Assembly (NCBI RefSeq): GCF_000150955.2
Contig: NC_011695.1
Location: 334,584-398,583, forward strand
Origin: Phaeodactylum tricornutum CCAP 1055/1
Lineage: Eukaryota > Bacillariophyta > Bacillariophyceae > Surirellales > Neidiaceae
DNA length: 64,000 bases
Reading direction: 5' to 3'
The notes under the pieces are model-generated. The model did not search any database. It was not told where the DNA came from and saw nothing but the letters and a program-made list of their open reading frames with translations. Positions within the stretch are counted from its first letter, which is position 1, and every line of letters starts with the position of its first letter. Shown piece by piece: positions 47,201 through 58,667 of this stretch. The translations under genes and the position numbers were made by a program.

Positions 47201-48252
47201 CACAGTGGGGAGTGTGAACTGGAATGACAATTTTGAGTACCAGTTTGCGCAATGGCGCGCACTACTTGGGTTGTGACACCCAAGGCAAGCCTGTCAAAAC
47301 TAATCCTGTGTGTTTGCCCACAAATCCCGACACTGATGGTTTGGACAGGTGTAATCCCAGTTGGGTATTCAAAAACATGATGCAACTGTTTTGGGACTTG
47401 ACCATTGTCATGCTAAGGAACATGGTAACAATAATGAATGTACCCATGGTGCCATGTATAACACTGTGGAGACCAATGAAACAGACCACAATGGTGCTTG
47501 GCAAATTGTGGGACCAAATAGAAAGTGAACAGATTAGCTTTAGTTTAGAGCTTATTTGTGAAAACCATGTTTGCTAGTTTGTATTTCTTTGTTAGAAGCC
47601 AGACAAGTCTTGATCATCTTGTGCTGTCTTCAGAAGCCAGGAGATACTTGACATTGACACCATACACAACACATAAATGCTATGTCCATTGGATTGGCTC
47701 ACACTTTTAATTTTCCTTGCTAACAGTAAGTGGAAGCTGTCCAAGGGACATGCCACAAGGTAGTGTACTATAACAAAAATTGACACTTATAAAGGTGCAT
47801 CCAATGTTGTTGTATCTGATTGTGAATTAGCTCCCTAGAGCTTTAGCTCTCTTGTCAAGATGGTAGCAACCATTCTGTAAATTTTACTTTATTTCAGTTC
47901 TTGTCCTTGTAGCTCCTATGTCTCTTGTTGTACAGACAAAACCCAATCATCCCATGAGAAGCAAAATGAATGCTCAAAGAAACAGGGTAGAATCTTCAAT
48001 GCCTTCAATGCAACAATTGATTGTGAGTGTGAATGGAGAATGCCTTTGTCTGCATTTTTCTTACTTCAATACAAGATTCTTTGTTTGATTGAGCAGCTCA
48101 AAGTATATCCTAATTTTTGATGTATTTCTTGTACCCCCCAGGACCTATTGTACACAGTACAGTCTTGCTTCCATTGCGTTTTTGATCAAATGAGAAAAAC
48201 CTATGCTCACTGTCAACTGAGAAGTATGGAAGGGAGCATAGATGTCAAGATA
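47201..48252. other. AT-rich non-coding region
   Basis: Short open frames on both strands, none with a recognisable domain. Possibly more decayed retroelement sequence, but I cannot align it by eye. Confidence 0.3.
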
Positions 48253-48358
48253 TATGTGAATATGCTTGATATACCTTAAATGTGACGAGGTCAAACGACG
48301 TGATTTATGTGAATATGCTTGATATACCTTAAATGTGACGAGGTCAAACGACGTGATT
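48253..48358. repeat. 53-bp tandem duplication (two copies)
   Basis: Two directly adjacent, identical 53-bp units (48253-48305 and 48306-48358), each beginning TATGTGAATATGCTTGATAT and ending CAAACGACGTGATT. Identity appears complete, so the duplication is recent. Just downstream, 48371-48387 resembles a tRNA T-arm (GTGGTTCAATTCCATGG), but no matching acceptor stem exists. Confidence 0.9.
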
Positions 48359-48777
48359 TGGGGATAGCGCTCCGTGGTTCAATTCCATGGCACGTTAATT
48401 TTGACACATAGAGACACTAGCTAGACATGCTCTTGAAAAAAGAATTTTACACACTGGAAATGCCTTGTGGAACGCAGGATTATAGCACTCGGGCCCAATC
48501 AAAATCAAGACATAAATGACAATGTTCTCATGAATAAAGTATTCAAATTATGCAAATTGGCCCGCGGCAACAGTTTTTCTTCTTTATCATCACATTAATC
48601 CTGGTTTCTGTGTTGGCAGAGCCGTCTAAGTGCAAAGGCAAAAGCATCTCCAATAGACTGCTCTCATTGACTGGATTGTGCCGTCAGCAAGAGGGGATCA
48701 GAACTACATATATGACTTCGAAAGTCAAGTTTGCGCCATCCGTAGGGGAAGACAAGGGCCGTCTTGGAAGCCCATCA
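48359..48777. other. Non-coding 3' flank of the second subtilase
   Basis: A short plus-strand open frame (48550-48822) begins with a hydrophobic stretch (FFFIITLILVSVLA) but ends antisense to the subtilase CDS. I do not call it a gene. Confidence 0.3.
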
Positions 48778-50419
48778 TCACCAGCGAGCACGACACGCTC
48801 GGTGTCGTCCAAGCTGTGGTGACCAGGATCGAAGACATCTCATTCCGCTACAGCATCGCTGGAAAGCGGTGCACACCTGGCCACTAGCTTGGCACTGTGA
48901 AGACACTGGAGACGGTGTTGGTAGAACAAGCGGAACCTGAGTGGGTGCCTTGGTCGGAGCGCGAGTTGGTGGTGGCAAGGGAGTGCTGATCGGAAAAGAA
49001 GCTGGAGTCTTTGTGGGAAGCGACGAATCTGGGTCAATTAGAGGTTTGGCGCCGATAGTGGGAACTTTGGGAACGATGTCTTCCGCGGGGGCGTTTGAAG
49101 GCAACAGTGTTGGTAAGGGTGTCGGGTGACCGGTAGGTTTACGAGTGGGTCTCATCGTTGGGGCAGGAGTTGGGGCCTGGGTCGGCCTCCTCGTCGAAGG
49201 AATTGAGTTCGAAAGTTGAGAGGTGGTTACCAACCTATTGGGAGAGCCTGATAAGTTGGAGAGTTTACCAGTAACAGCGTCAGTCTGGATATTTGATGCT
49301 GACCTTCCAGCTTCGAGGTACAATGCAGCCACACCGGCAACGTGTGGGGATGCCATTGAAGTCCCAGCCTTTGTGGAAGTTCCTCCTGTAGTCGACAGTG
49401 ACACGATACCAACACCAGGGGCAAATATATCAACGCAACTGCCCCAGTTTGAGAAGACGGTACGACCATTTGAGCCGTTCATTGCGCCGACCGCAAGCGC
49501 ACCTGCCGCGGAAGATGGTGAAAAGTTGCAAGCATCTGCGTTCGCGTTTCCAGCTGCTACCACGACGACGATTCCCAGATTGGCAGCAGAATTGATGGCG
49601 TTGTCCAGAGCAGAATTTGTTCCACCTGAAAGGCTCATATTAATAACCATCTTCTTGCTAGTGTTCTCTCTTTTGATCTTGGATATATGATCGATGGCAG
49701 CAATCACTCCACTGTACGTTCCTCTACCCATCGCGTTGAGTACTTTGACGTCGTGAAGTGTGACCTCTTTCGCAACTCCGTAGGTTTTAGAACCGACAGT
49801 ACCAGCCACATGAGTGCCATGGCCACTGCCATCCGATCCGCAAGCTTTTCCAAAAATAAGGGATATGGTTAGGTACACACTTCTGACTGGAAACTGCCAA
49901 AACAGATACTTGCAGCTTACCCTCATTGGCGAAGGAAATACAGGAAGCGACACGGCCCTCAAAATCGCTGTGAGCGGCGATCCCAGTATCAAGGATGTAA
50001 GCGTCGACGCCTTTTCCAGTAAAACTGTAGGTATATTTGTCATCGTCAGAGCCATCTATGACATCAAGACCCCAAGTTGGACTGGCTTGCACCTGGTCCA
50101 TTTCGACAAAGCCATCTTCAGATACGGACAGAACATCATCAAGGTTGAGTAGAAAGTCCAGGACCTCGTCTGGAAGATCCTTCACGGCAAAGCCTTTTAG
50201 GGCAAAATCGTAGTTCTCAATAACATTGGATCGTAAGGAGCGCTGCAATACTCTTGCCGTAAATCCTCTCGAATCTCCAACGCCGGAGTCGAGTTCGATC
50301 ACATACTGACCAGGAATTGCTTCACCTTGTTGGACCTTGTTCAGCTTGCGATGAGACTCAACTCTGGCCGAAGCCGACGGGAGCAAAATCGTCAAGAATG
50401 CAAGAGATTTAAAATTCAT
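48778..50419 (-). CDS. Secreted subtilisin-like serine protease with C-terminal cystine-knot-like cluster
   Basis: Exons 50419-49921 and 49844-48778, with a 76-nt intron (GTAAGC...AAAAG), give 521 aa. Order: signal peptide (MNFKSLAFLTILLPSASA); I9 propeptide (IPGQYVIEL to SEDGFVEM); S8 domain with Asp144 (YILDTGI), His175 (GHGTHVAG) and Ser at ~329 (GTSMASPHVAG). The oxyanion Asn lies in AAGNANADA. A Thr/Pro-rich linker (PTPAPTMRPTRKPTG type) of ~120 aa follows. The end is Cys-rich: CQASGQVCTAFQRCCSGMRC and a last Cys 15 residues on, i.e. the spacing C-x6-C-x5-CC-x3-C-x14-C of knottin-like domains. The core and intron position match the first subtilase, so the two are paralogues. The linker and tail differ completely. 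The start is the ATG at 50419, whose product has a clean signal peptide. Confidence 0.92.
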
Positions 50420-52284
50420 CGCTAATTTTGTCCGGACTCCCGTGGTATACACTCTGAAGTTTGTCGAAGAAGTGGAAGTTAAAATAATGGTTGCAAAGAT
50501 TTCAGCGAAGAAATATGTGAGCTTAATTTCAATTCTTATGTCACCCGCTGTGCTGTCGACATAGGACCTCCTTGGGCCCGACTGAAAAATTTGGAAGAAG
50601 CCAGGTTGTACGCGCAGTTTGGTACTAAAGTACTGAACCGTATTTTTGAATTCACTAAATCAACGGAGTGGCATCTTAATGGCCGAGTTTGGAGTCACCA
50701 AAATTGGCGAAGAACGAGAACTTCTTTAAGTAGTTCTGTGGCAAACATATATCGAATTTTGAGTTTGAGGTCTATGACCACGACTATTACAACAAGATTG
50801 CCAAAAATTTTAATGACCAGAACCTAAAGAGCCCTGGCTAACGGAAATAAAGTCTCACAAAAAAAGCTACCTATGTTTTAACGGGGCATAATGAGAGAGT
50901 CTATCGTCACCCACATTCCAAATTTACGGAGTACAATCTATGTATTTTAATCATTCGCTAAGCAAATTGACATTGAAAAATTCAGACATACGGTTGTCTA
51001 TAAGAAGGCCGAGAAGGGGCAGGGGTCCAGAAATCCCCGTATTTACATTTATCCACCAATTACATAGTCGCCCGTAGAATGGCTGATATCGGAAAAGTAT
51101 CGTGAGAAATCCGTGGATCCGTTGTTGACTGTGAAGCGTTTTTCCGACTTCTGTATTAGATTTAACCCCCTCATCCCTCAAATTCTTCCCCGTCCTATTA
51201 GAAAAACCCCACGTCAAGCGTCTGTCGTATGTACGTTAGGCTAAGACTGGTCTGCTCAGGCAGATAATGGTATAATTTGTGTTTTGCTCTGTTTCGTAAC
51301 TACACTAGTGATCTTGTGCGATTCTAGTTGGTTATTGCTGCAGTTTTCTACTATACCAGTTTACATTAGGCCGGGTACATTGCCTCAAATTTGTAACAGA
51401 TTATGAGTCCAATTTTTTTCTTCCCAAGAGAAATCTACTTGTTCTGTCTTGACTGCCTCCTGGACCTTTGCGAGATCACTTACCGTTAAAACAAACAAAT
51501 CTCTCACAATACATCTTGAATTTAGTAGGGCAAGAGAGTTCACAGAAAATGTGTCTGTATTTGTTGAGATACAGTCAATGGAATGAATTAAAGGCTATCT
51601 TAGCTCCATATGTATGCCTACTTGCTTTTAATAAGTTGGTGTAACAAGCCATTTTGAAGATAAAGATGGTATCTAGAATGGTCCACTTCTATAGCCAAAG
51701 CTTTTAACATGTCATGCATCACAGATCAAAGGTATCACATTGCCGCAAAAGTTTGAAATGCTGCTGAGGGAGGTTTGAAACTCCCAGCTGCTGTGGGCAG
51801 CTGCAAACTTTGATGAAACCGAAAGACGGTATTGTACCATCCAGATGCATATCATTTGTATTGCTGCAAGGGCGCTCAGTGGAATTACTATCCACTATTG
51901 AAAAAGGACTATGCTGGTATACGTGCAACTTTCAATCAGAATGGTACAACACTGGAAATGAATGACGACTCTCAATAAGAATTGGAACAAGCATCCATGA
52001 GAGGTACAGAAATAAAACAAAAGACCATAGGTTGTACATAGAAAATTGTCATAGGAACAAGAGTGGGTGGATATTGGCCAGAGGCTGCATTGTGTGAAAG
52101 CCAACCAGGTTTTACATTTTGGTTACAGTTATTGAGAAATACTGCCTTAGGGATGATTTTGCTTCCGGGACTGGGACCAAAAGCTAACAACAGCAGACGC
52201 ATTTCAACAATAATTGCCACTGCCATTTTGGCGCAATGCGTGCACATGGCAGTGAGAGAATTCTACCTGCTATGAACATATTTG
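50420..52284. other. Gene-poor AT-rich region
   Basis: No gene is supported over about 1.9 kb. Short open frames on both strands (e.g. minus strand 51972-52247) show no recognisable domain and may be decayed retroelement sequence, since a decayed LTR lies directly to the right. Confidence 0.35.
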
Positions 52285-52470
52285 TAGAATACAACGAAAG
52301 AGTAGAAGTTGGGGGGAAAGCCTTGTAGGGGCTCTGATTGTTTTAATTGGTAGGTTTTTAACATTGTGAATGTGAGACTAAAATATAGATTCCAAAATGA
52401 AAGCTTTTGTGTTGGAAACAGAATATATGAACTTAGGGACCCTGTAGCCAATGTACTGGCTATCAAACCA
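52285..52470 (-). mobile_element. Decayed LTR fragment of the same copia family
   Basis: The plus-strand text GGGGAAAGCCTTGTAGGGGC near 52313 and the following TGATTGTTTTAATTGGTAG match, with scattered substitutions, the inverted LTR at 63341-63390 (GGGGAAAGCCTTGTAAGGCC, then GATTGTATTGTAATTAATCGGTA). Similarity resumes at 52362-52400 (ATTGTGAATGTGAGAC against ATTGTGAGTAGAGAC). The orientation is that of the inverted LTR at the window end. No catalytic ORF is attached. Confidence 0.6.
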
Positions 52471-53009
52471 TTGACATAGTTTTTGTTGAGACGATTGGAT
52501 CACCTAAGTGATTGCCAAACTGTCACGGTATAGTACCATGCAACATGTCTCCTAGTGATGTCCGTCCTCTAGACGTCAACACGGTGAACGGCGGTCGGAG
52601 TGTTCATAACGGAGAAGTGAGTCATATGGAAGTTAACTCGGTCTTATTGCATGAAATCCCTAGATACAATGATGTATTGTGCGTTGGAGAGAACGCGACT
52701 GAACATGTCGTGTTCTGACAGTGGCAACGGAGTGGGACTGACAATACTTATTGCCTGACTAGCGGATGTAAATGGATGCGCTCCATTTTTCGCGGCATGC
52801 ATGTTATGAAAGGCATTTCCGGTTCCACTATAAGTATATGTGAGCGCGCGTCATGGTATAAGGATACTATGACGGAAGAAAGATATTTGTGTACGTTTGA
52901 GTTTGTCCCTCAGGTTTTGTTGTATCTTGGCAAATTGGAGGAGCAACAAGAATTAGTTTATAGCACTAATTCTTCAATCTTTGTTTTATAAGTTCTTTGA
53001 TCCGCATTG
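52471..53009. other. Repeat-derived region with weak gag-like similarity
   Basis: A plus-strand frame at 52512-52718 (CHGIVPCNMS start) resembles the segment CYGIHHCNMS at 62843 in the gag pseudogene. The similarity is short and the rest diverges. No gene is called. Confidence 0.3.
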
Positions 53010-53362
53010 CTAGTTTACGCATAGGTCCTCGTATCCGCTGCCTAACCCAAGGGGAGCATTACCAACGAGTATACTTTTACAGTCCCTAAGTCCCTTAGGT
53101 GTATTGCCCGTCGTTCGTAATAATGCCCTCTCTTGTTTACCAGGCTCTCTTCCTAGCAGCGCTTCTGTCCATACGGTGTACATTGGTGTATATTGTAACA
53201 ACGGATATTCTTACACATGTCCTTGATGAAATCATCCATTGCAATCTCGAAAACATCCATAGACGTAATCGAATCCGTGATAGCATCACATTGTTCAACA
53301 TCAACAATGCTGATTACTTGTAAAACATTTCGAACTTGAGCTAAAGCAGCCGCCATGGTCAA
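53010..53362 (-). pseudogene. Copy 1 of an unassigned minus-strand repeat ORF (retroelement-like)
   Basis: On the minus strand, 53362-53160 opens MTMAAALAQVRNVLQVISIV and contains MDVFEIAMDDFIKDMCKNIR, which resembles N-terminal gag-like ORFs of diatom retroelements (inference). After a frameshift, 53201-53010 ends GLRDCKSILVGNAPLGLGSG followed by YEDLC. The same C-terminal motif recurs in copies 2 and 3 (54278-54565 and 63210-64000), so this is a repeat family. Frameshifts and substitutions make it non-functional. Confidence 0.5.
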
Positions 53363-54277
53363 CTTTCTCCTTCTTCACCTGTCTTAAATTTCATAAAACT
53401 TCGTAAGCTGGTTTGACAACATTCAGTGTTCTTTCTGCGCCATGTGAACACGAGAATTATTGATCACTGATAACATCACATGTGAACACCACATAAATAC
53501 CGTATAAGTGATATTGATAATGAATACCATTTGAGAACTATTTCAATAAAACGCGACAAACACCATTTTCATGTTGCAACCCACAATATGAGATATTTGG
53601 CTGATATCTATCAGAGTGGAGGATCCATGATTACCATTTGGTACAAGTCCAATAATTGTTGCTGTATAAGTAAATGTTCCATGCAAACAAACTACTTATC
53701 ATCCACACATGGATAAAGCTTGGATCCGAGCTTTTAGCAAACAATAAATTCTTGTGCAATGCACCTTCTTTCTCACGGTATGTACCCGTCCCGTGTGTCT
53801 TTGAGACATTTATCTCAAAACAAGTGTGTCACAAGCAGAAATCAAGTGTATACATGTTTACTGCAAGTTGTGTACATGTCAGTGGAATTGGCCTTATTAT
53901 ATGCATTCCTATGTAATTATGGCATAGTGAGAAGATACATGGGCAAAGATTTGCAGTATTCCCTACTTACTTTGAGAAGGCTCTTGGTTAGTATGGAGAC
54001 TTCAGTTGCACCAAAACTCCAAGGAATCAATTGGATTCAACGGAAAGAGTCATTTGGATGGAAACACAAGGGAAACAGATGCAAATTGACAAGACCCAAT
54101 TTTCATACCATGTGTGTTACAAGAGATACTTACAATTCCTTGATAAGTATGCAAGAACGGATTTTGCATTATATGGATACTATGGTGAGCATGGAAGATT
54201 CAGGTTTAGTTGGTGAAGTTGCCAGGACTGCAGTCAAGTTTGGATATGATCTGACAAAAGGCACTAGTTTGTAGAAT
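53363..54277. other. Region between two repeat copies
   Basis: It contains a plus-strand open frame of 171 codons at 53759-54274 without ATG support or a recognisable domain. The sequence is AT-rich and probably repeat-derived. I do not call a gene. Confidence 0.3.
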
Positions 54278-54565
54278 CTAATCTTCTATCATTGTTTTTT
54301 GAGTTCTTTGATCCGTACTGCCCTTGTTGCATAGGTCCTTGTATCCGCTGCCTAACCCAAGGGGAGCGTCGCCAGCGAGTAGAGTTTTACAGTCCCTAAG
54401 CCCGCTTAGGTGTATTGCAGGTCGTTCGTAATAACGCCCACAAGTCTTACCAGACTCTGTTTCTAACAGCGTTTTGTGCCACGGTGTACAGTGGTGTATA
54501 TCGTGACATTCTTTGGTAGATGAAGAGATCCATGGAAGCATCCCACCATGGAGATTTTGCCTCAT
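54278..54565 (-). pseudogene. Copy 2 of the unassigned minus-strand repeat ORF
   Basis: A minus-strand frame of 95 codons containing CHDIHHCTPWHKTLLE and ending with GLRDCKTLLAGDAPLGLGSG, then YKDLC and a short hydrophilic tail. It aligns with copy 1 along its whole length at the amino-acid level, and DNA similarity covers about 54298-54512 against 52990-53215. The N-terminal part is lost. Confidence 0.5.
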
Positions 54566-55042
54566 TTCAGACTGTTAGACAAATACGAAACCCAGTTACC
54601 AATCAACATGTCTACCACATGGACCTTTACGAGAAACTGGCAGTATATTCCAGGCCTCTGCAGGCTTCGGCAACTCAACAACAACATGAAGAGCCAGGTA
54701 TTTTTAGCTTTACCTCCCCATGCACTATCAGACTTGGCAATCACTTCAAACACTCAAATCACAACCAATCACCCTACCTTTGATCCCGCTACCTCAGCTT
54801 AGAACTATGGGTCTGATAAACTAGAAAACTGCAATGATAACGGGCTAAAACATGTCTGCAGAACAAAGGATTGTAGATACAATAAAAAGACGTAAAACGA
54901 AGACTTATAAGCATAAACCCAAGATATAGGAATATTGAACCCCCATATGCTTGTCGTAGGGTTTTTCTACTCATTCAGGGGGGATGGCTAGTACGCACCC
55001 CTTTTCGTGAATAAACCCACACCCATGACTCTCTGCTTCGTT
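54566..55042. other. Non-coding region up to assembly gap
   Basis: No gene is supported. The 5' LTR expected for the copia element downstream (start TGATAAAGTATAGCC) is not visible here, so it must lie in the gap or be missing. Confidence 0.35.
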
Positions 55043-55989
55043 NNNNNNNNNNNNNNNNNNNNNNNNNNNNNNNNNNNNNNNNNNNNNNNNNNNNNNNNNN
55101 NNNNNNNNNNNNNNNNNNNNNNNNNNNNNNNNNNNNNNNNNNNNNNNNNNNNNNNNNNNNNNNNNNNNNNNNNNNNNNNNNNNNNNNNNNNNNNNNNNNN
55201 NNNNNNNNNNNNNNNNNNNNNNNNNNNNNNNNNNNNNNNNNNNNNNNNNNNNNNNNNNNNNNNNNNNNNNNNNNNNNNNNNNNNNNNNNNNNNNNNNNNN
55301 NNNNNNNNNNNNNNNNNNNNNNNNNNNNNNNNNNNNNNNNNNNNNNNNNNNNNNNNNNNNNNNNNNNNNNNNNNNNNNNNNNNNNNNNNNNNNNNNNNNN
55401 NNNNNNNNNNNNNNNNNNNNNNNNNNNNNNNNNNNNNNNNNNNNNNNNNNNNNNNNNNNNNNNNNNNNNNNNNNNNNNNNNNNNNNNNNNNNNNNNNNNN
55501 NNNNNNNNNNNNNNNNNNNNNNNNNNNNNNNNNNNNNNNNNNNNNNNNNNNNNNNNNNNNNNNNNNNNNNNNNNNNNNNNNNNNNNNNNNNNNNNNNNNN
55601 NNNNNNNNNNNNNNNNNNNNNNNNNNNNNNNNNNNNNNNNNNNNNNNNNNNNNNNNNNNNNNNNNNNNNNNNNNNNNNNNNNNNNNNNNNNNNNNNNNNN
55701 NNNNNNNNNNNNNNNNNNNNNNNNNNNNNNNNNNNNNNNNNNNNNNNNNNNNNNNNNNNNNNNNNNNNNNNNNNNNNNNNNNNNNNNNNNNNNNNNNNNN
55801 NNNNNNNNNNNNNNNNNNNNNNNNNNNNNNNNNNNNNNNNNNNNNNNNNNNNNNNNNNNNNNNNNNNNNNNNNNNNNNNNNNNNNNNNNNNNNNNNNNNN
55901 NNNNNNNNNNNNNNNNNNNNNNNNNNNNNNNNNNNNNNNNNNNNNNNNNNNNNNNNNNNNNNNNNNNNNNNNNNNNNNNNNNNNNNNNN
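55043..55989. other. Assembly gap (947 N)
   Basis: A run of 947 N. It hides the 5' part of the copia element: at least 5' LTR, gag, protease and the start of integrase. The gap length may be an estimate. Confidence 0.99.
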
Positions 55990-58667
55990 TGCGATACCGC
56001 CGGTTGAAGTGTACGTTATATAGCGACACTTTCAAATCTACTGTTAAATCCTCCCGAGGACACACGCATACCCAAGGGTTTGTATGTGGTGATTCTTACT
56101 TTGTATACCACTTTCTTATGAAAGCGGAATCCGAAGCAGACCAAGGTCTTGCGTCAATTATACAAGATATAGGAATTCCGGCACAAATTCACACCGACAA
56201 CGCAAAAGTGGAAACCTTAAGCAAATGGAAGAAAATCACTTCCGGTCACTGGATAAAAGTCACAGTCACGGAACCATACTCACCGTGGCAAAACCGTTGC
56301 GAACACGAATTCGGTGCGGTTCGGATCCAGACACGACTTGTTATGGAAACGACACAATGTCCAGAACAGCTTTGGGACTACGCCATTACCTACGTGGTAA
56401 TTGTGCGTAATAATACCGCTCGCAAAGCCTTAAATTGGCAAACGCCATTAACGGTTATGACAGGTGACACGAGCGATATTTCAGAATTGTTGGATTTCGA
56501 GTTCTACGAACCGGTACAATATTTTGACAATCCTGAAATTAAATTTCCACAAGCTAAGGCTAAAGTTGGTCGGTGGCTTGGTATTGCAACAAATGTTGGA
56601 CAAGCTATGTGCTACTATGTCCTAACAGACAAAGGAACCGTGATAGCGCGATCCACAGTCACACCACTTCACAAAGTTGATTCGACTGCTTTGCAAACCT
56701 CTCTTACAGCTTTTGATGCTATGATAAGGGCTATTTATCAGCCTACTGATTTTGCTCACAGCACTAAAAAGCAAGCTGCCTCGTTACGACGAGATGAAGC
56801 AATGAAGGTTGCCAGAAAAACTGGTGAACCTGAAGATCCAGGAGTCCGTAATAGACATGTTCTGTATGACTTAAATGAGGGAGCCGACCATGACCAAGTG
56901 GAACCAGGACTATCAGTTGATGATTACTACGGTAACGACGACGAAAAAGAGTCTGGTTCGTCGGATCTCCTTGTCGGCAGCGAAGTACTCCTTACTAAGG
57001 GAGGTATACAACATCTAGGCAAAGTCACCAAGCGTGATAAAAATGGCCAGCCCAAGGGCTCAAACGAAACAACCAATTATGTTGTTGAGTTCAATGATGG
57101 TACTGAAGAGATTCATGGATACAATGCTCTGCTTGACGCTGTGTATAAGCAAGTCGATGATGATGGTAATGAATGGTATACTTTTGAAGATATTGTTGAC
57201 CATCAAAGGCGCCCACGTGGCGGCCGAGGACGAACGAAAGGTTGGTTCCTCCGTGTTAAATGGGCCAATGGTGAATACACCTGGGAGCCTCTTACCTCTT
57301 TAAAGGAAAGCAATCCTTACCCAGTTGCAAAATATGCAGCCGACAATGAATTAATGTCGGAAAAAGCTTTCTCTTACTGGGCACCATCGGTACTGACAAA
57401 GGCTGATAGGTGGATTCGCGCTGCACGCACGCGAAAAAAGAAGAACCGATACAAGTACGGTATAGAAGTTCCAAGGAACGTTGCCCACGCTTACGAGCTG
57501 GACAAACAGAATGGCAATCATCTCTGGGCTGAAGCCATCCAAAAGGAAATGGGCACGCTGCAGAAGATGGAGACCTTCACTATCCTCTCGAAGGGAGAAA
57601 GAGCTCCCAAGGATTATAAACGCATCCCCATGTGGATTATTTTTGATGTCAAAATGGACTTCCGACGTAAGGCACGCCTTGTTGCTGGAGGCCATGTGAC
57701 AGACCCTCCCACTGATGATACTTATTCCAGTGTTGCTTCAAGGGAGAGTGTTCGACTAGGTTTCTTACTTGCCAGTCTGAACAATCTTGATCTCGTCTCA
57801 GTTGACATTGGTAATGCTTACGTCAATGCCGATTGTCGTGAAAAGGTCTATGCAATTGCTGGCCCTGAGTTTGAAGAGTTCGAGGGACGGACAGTCATCA
57901 TTGCTAAGGCTCTGTATGGACTAAAGTCCAGTGGCGCAGCGTGGCATTCCCACCTCGCGCAAAGTCTAAGGACTATGGGTTTTGTGTCTTCTAAGGCGGA
58001 CCCAGATATGTGGTACCGAGCTGCTAAGCGCAAGGACGAAAGCGAGTACTACGAGTACATTATAAGCTACGTCGACGACCTAACGGTTGTTTCGGAAAAT
58101 ACCAGGGCGATTTTAGAAATGCTCGAAAACATTCCCTACACACTCAAGGGTGGTAGCGCTCCAGAAACATTTCTTGGAGCCACTATTGGAACGTACACAT
58201 TCAAGGATGGTACGTCGGCGTGGTTCATGTCTGCTCAGCAGTACTTAACCAACGCGATAAAAAACATAGAGGAAACTCTTGGACTGAAACTTTCAACAAG
58301 TAACCGAATTGTCACGCCCTTGATACCCGGATACCATCCGGAGGTGGATACGTCCGCTTTCCTCGATGATGACCGAGCGAACTTTTATATGAGTCTTATC
58401 GGCATCCTTCTCTGGACATCTGAACTTGGACGAATTGACATTACCCAAGAAGTGGGTCTTATGTCACGCTTCAATGCGAAACCAAGAGAAGGCCACTACA
58501 ATGCGGTGCTTCGTATGTTCAGCTATTTAAAGCGACACTTGAATTCCAAGCTTGTCTGTGACCCTAAAATGAGAGAATTTTCTCAGGTCAAGTTCTCCAA
58601 TCCTACGTGGAAGGAGCAATACCCAAATGCTGTAGAGGAACTCCCTCCAACAATGCCAAAACCCAGG
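55990..58667 (+). CDS. Copia pol, partial: integrase, chromodomain-like region, reverse transcriptase (left contig)
   Basis: The frame is open at the gap edge (frame of 55992) and runs into the 50-N gap. The integrase core has its first Asp in LYSDTFKSTVKSSRG, the second in IHTDNAK, and Glu in QNRCEHEFG (DDE triad). A region of copia type follows (VGRWLGIATNVGQAMCYYV). Then comes a chromodomain-like segment (WYTFEDIVDHQRRPRG...RVKWANGEYTWEPL...NPYPVAKYA). RT motifs are VAGGHVTD, VDIGNAYVNA, ALYGLKSSG and the catalytic YVDDL at ~58070-58084. The frame stops being interpretable at MPKPR, where the gap begins; RNase H is in the right-hand copy. The ORF has no disabling stop. Confidence 0.92.

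Noticed and set aside
48300-48390. Possible tRNA suggested by a T-arm-like CGTGGTTCAATTCCATG
   Set aside because: No D-arm, anticodon stem or acceptor stem could be paired at the right distance.
53759-54274. 171-codon plus-strand open frame
   Set aside because: No ATG-supported conserved domain, lies between repeat copies, and composition is like the surrounding AT-rich DNA.
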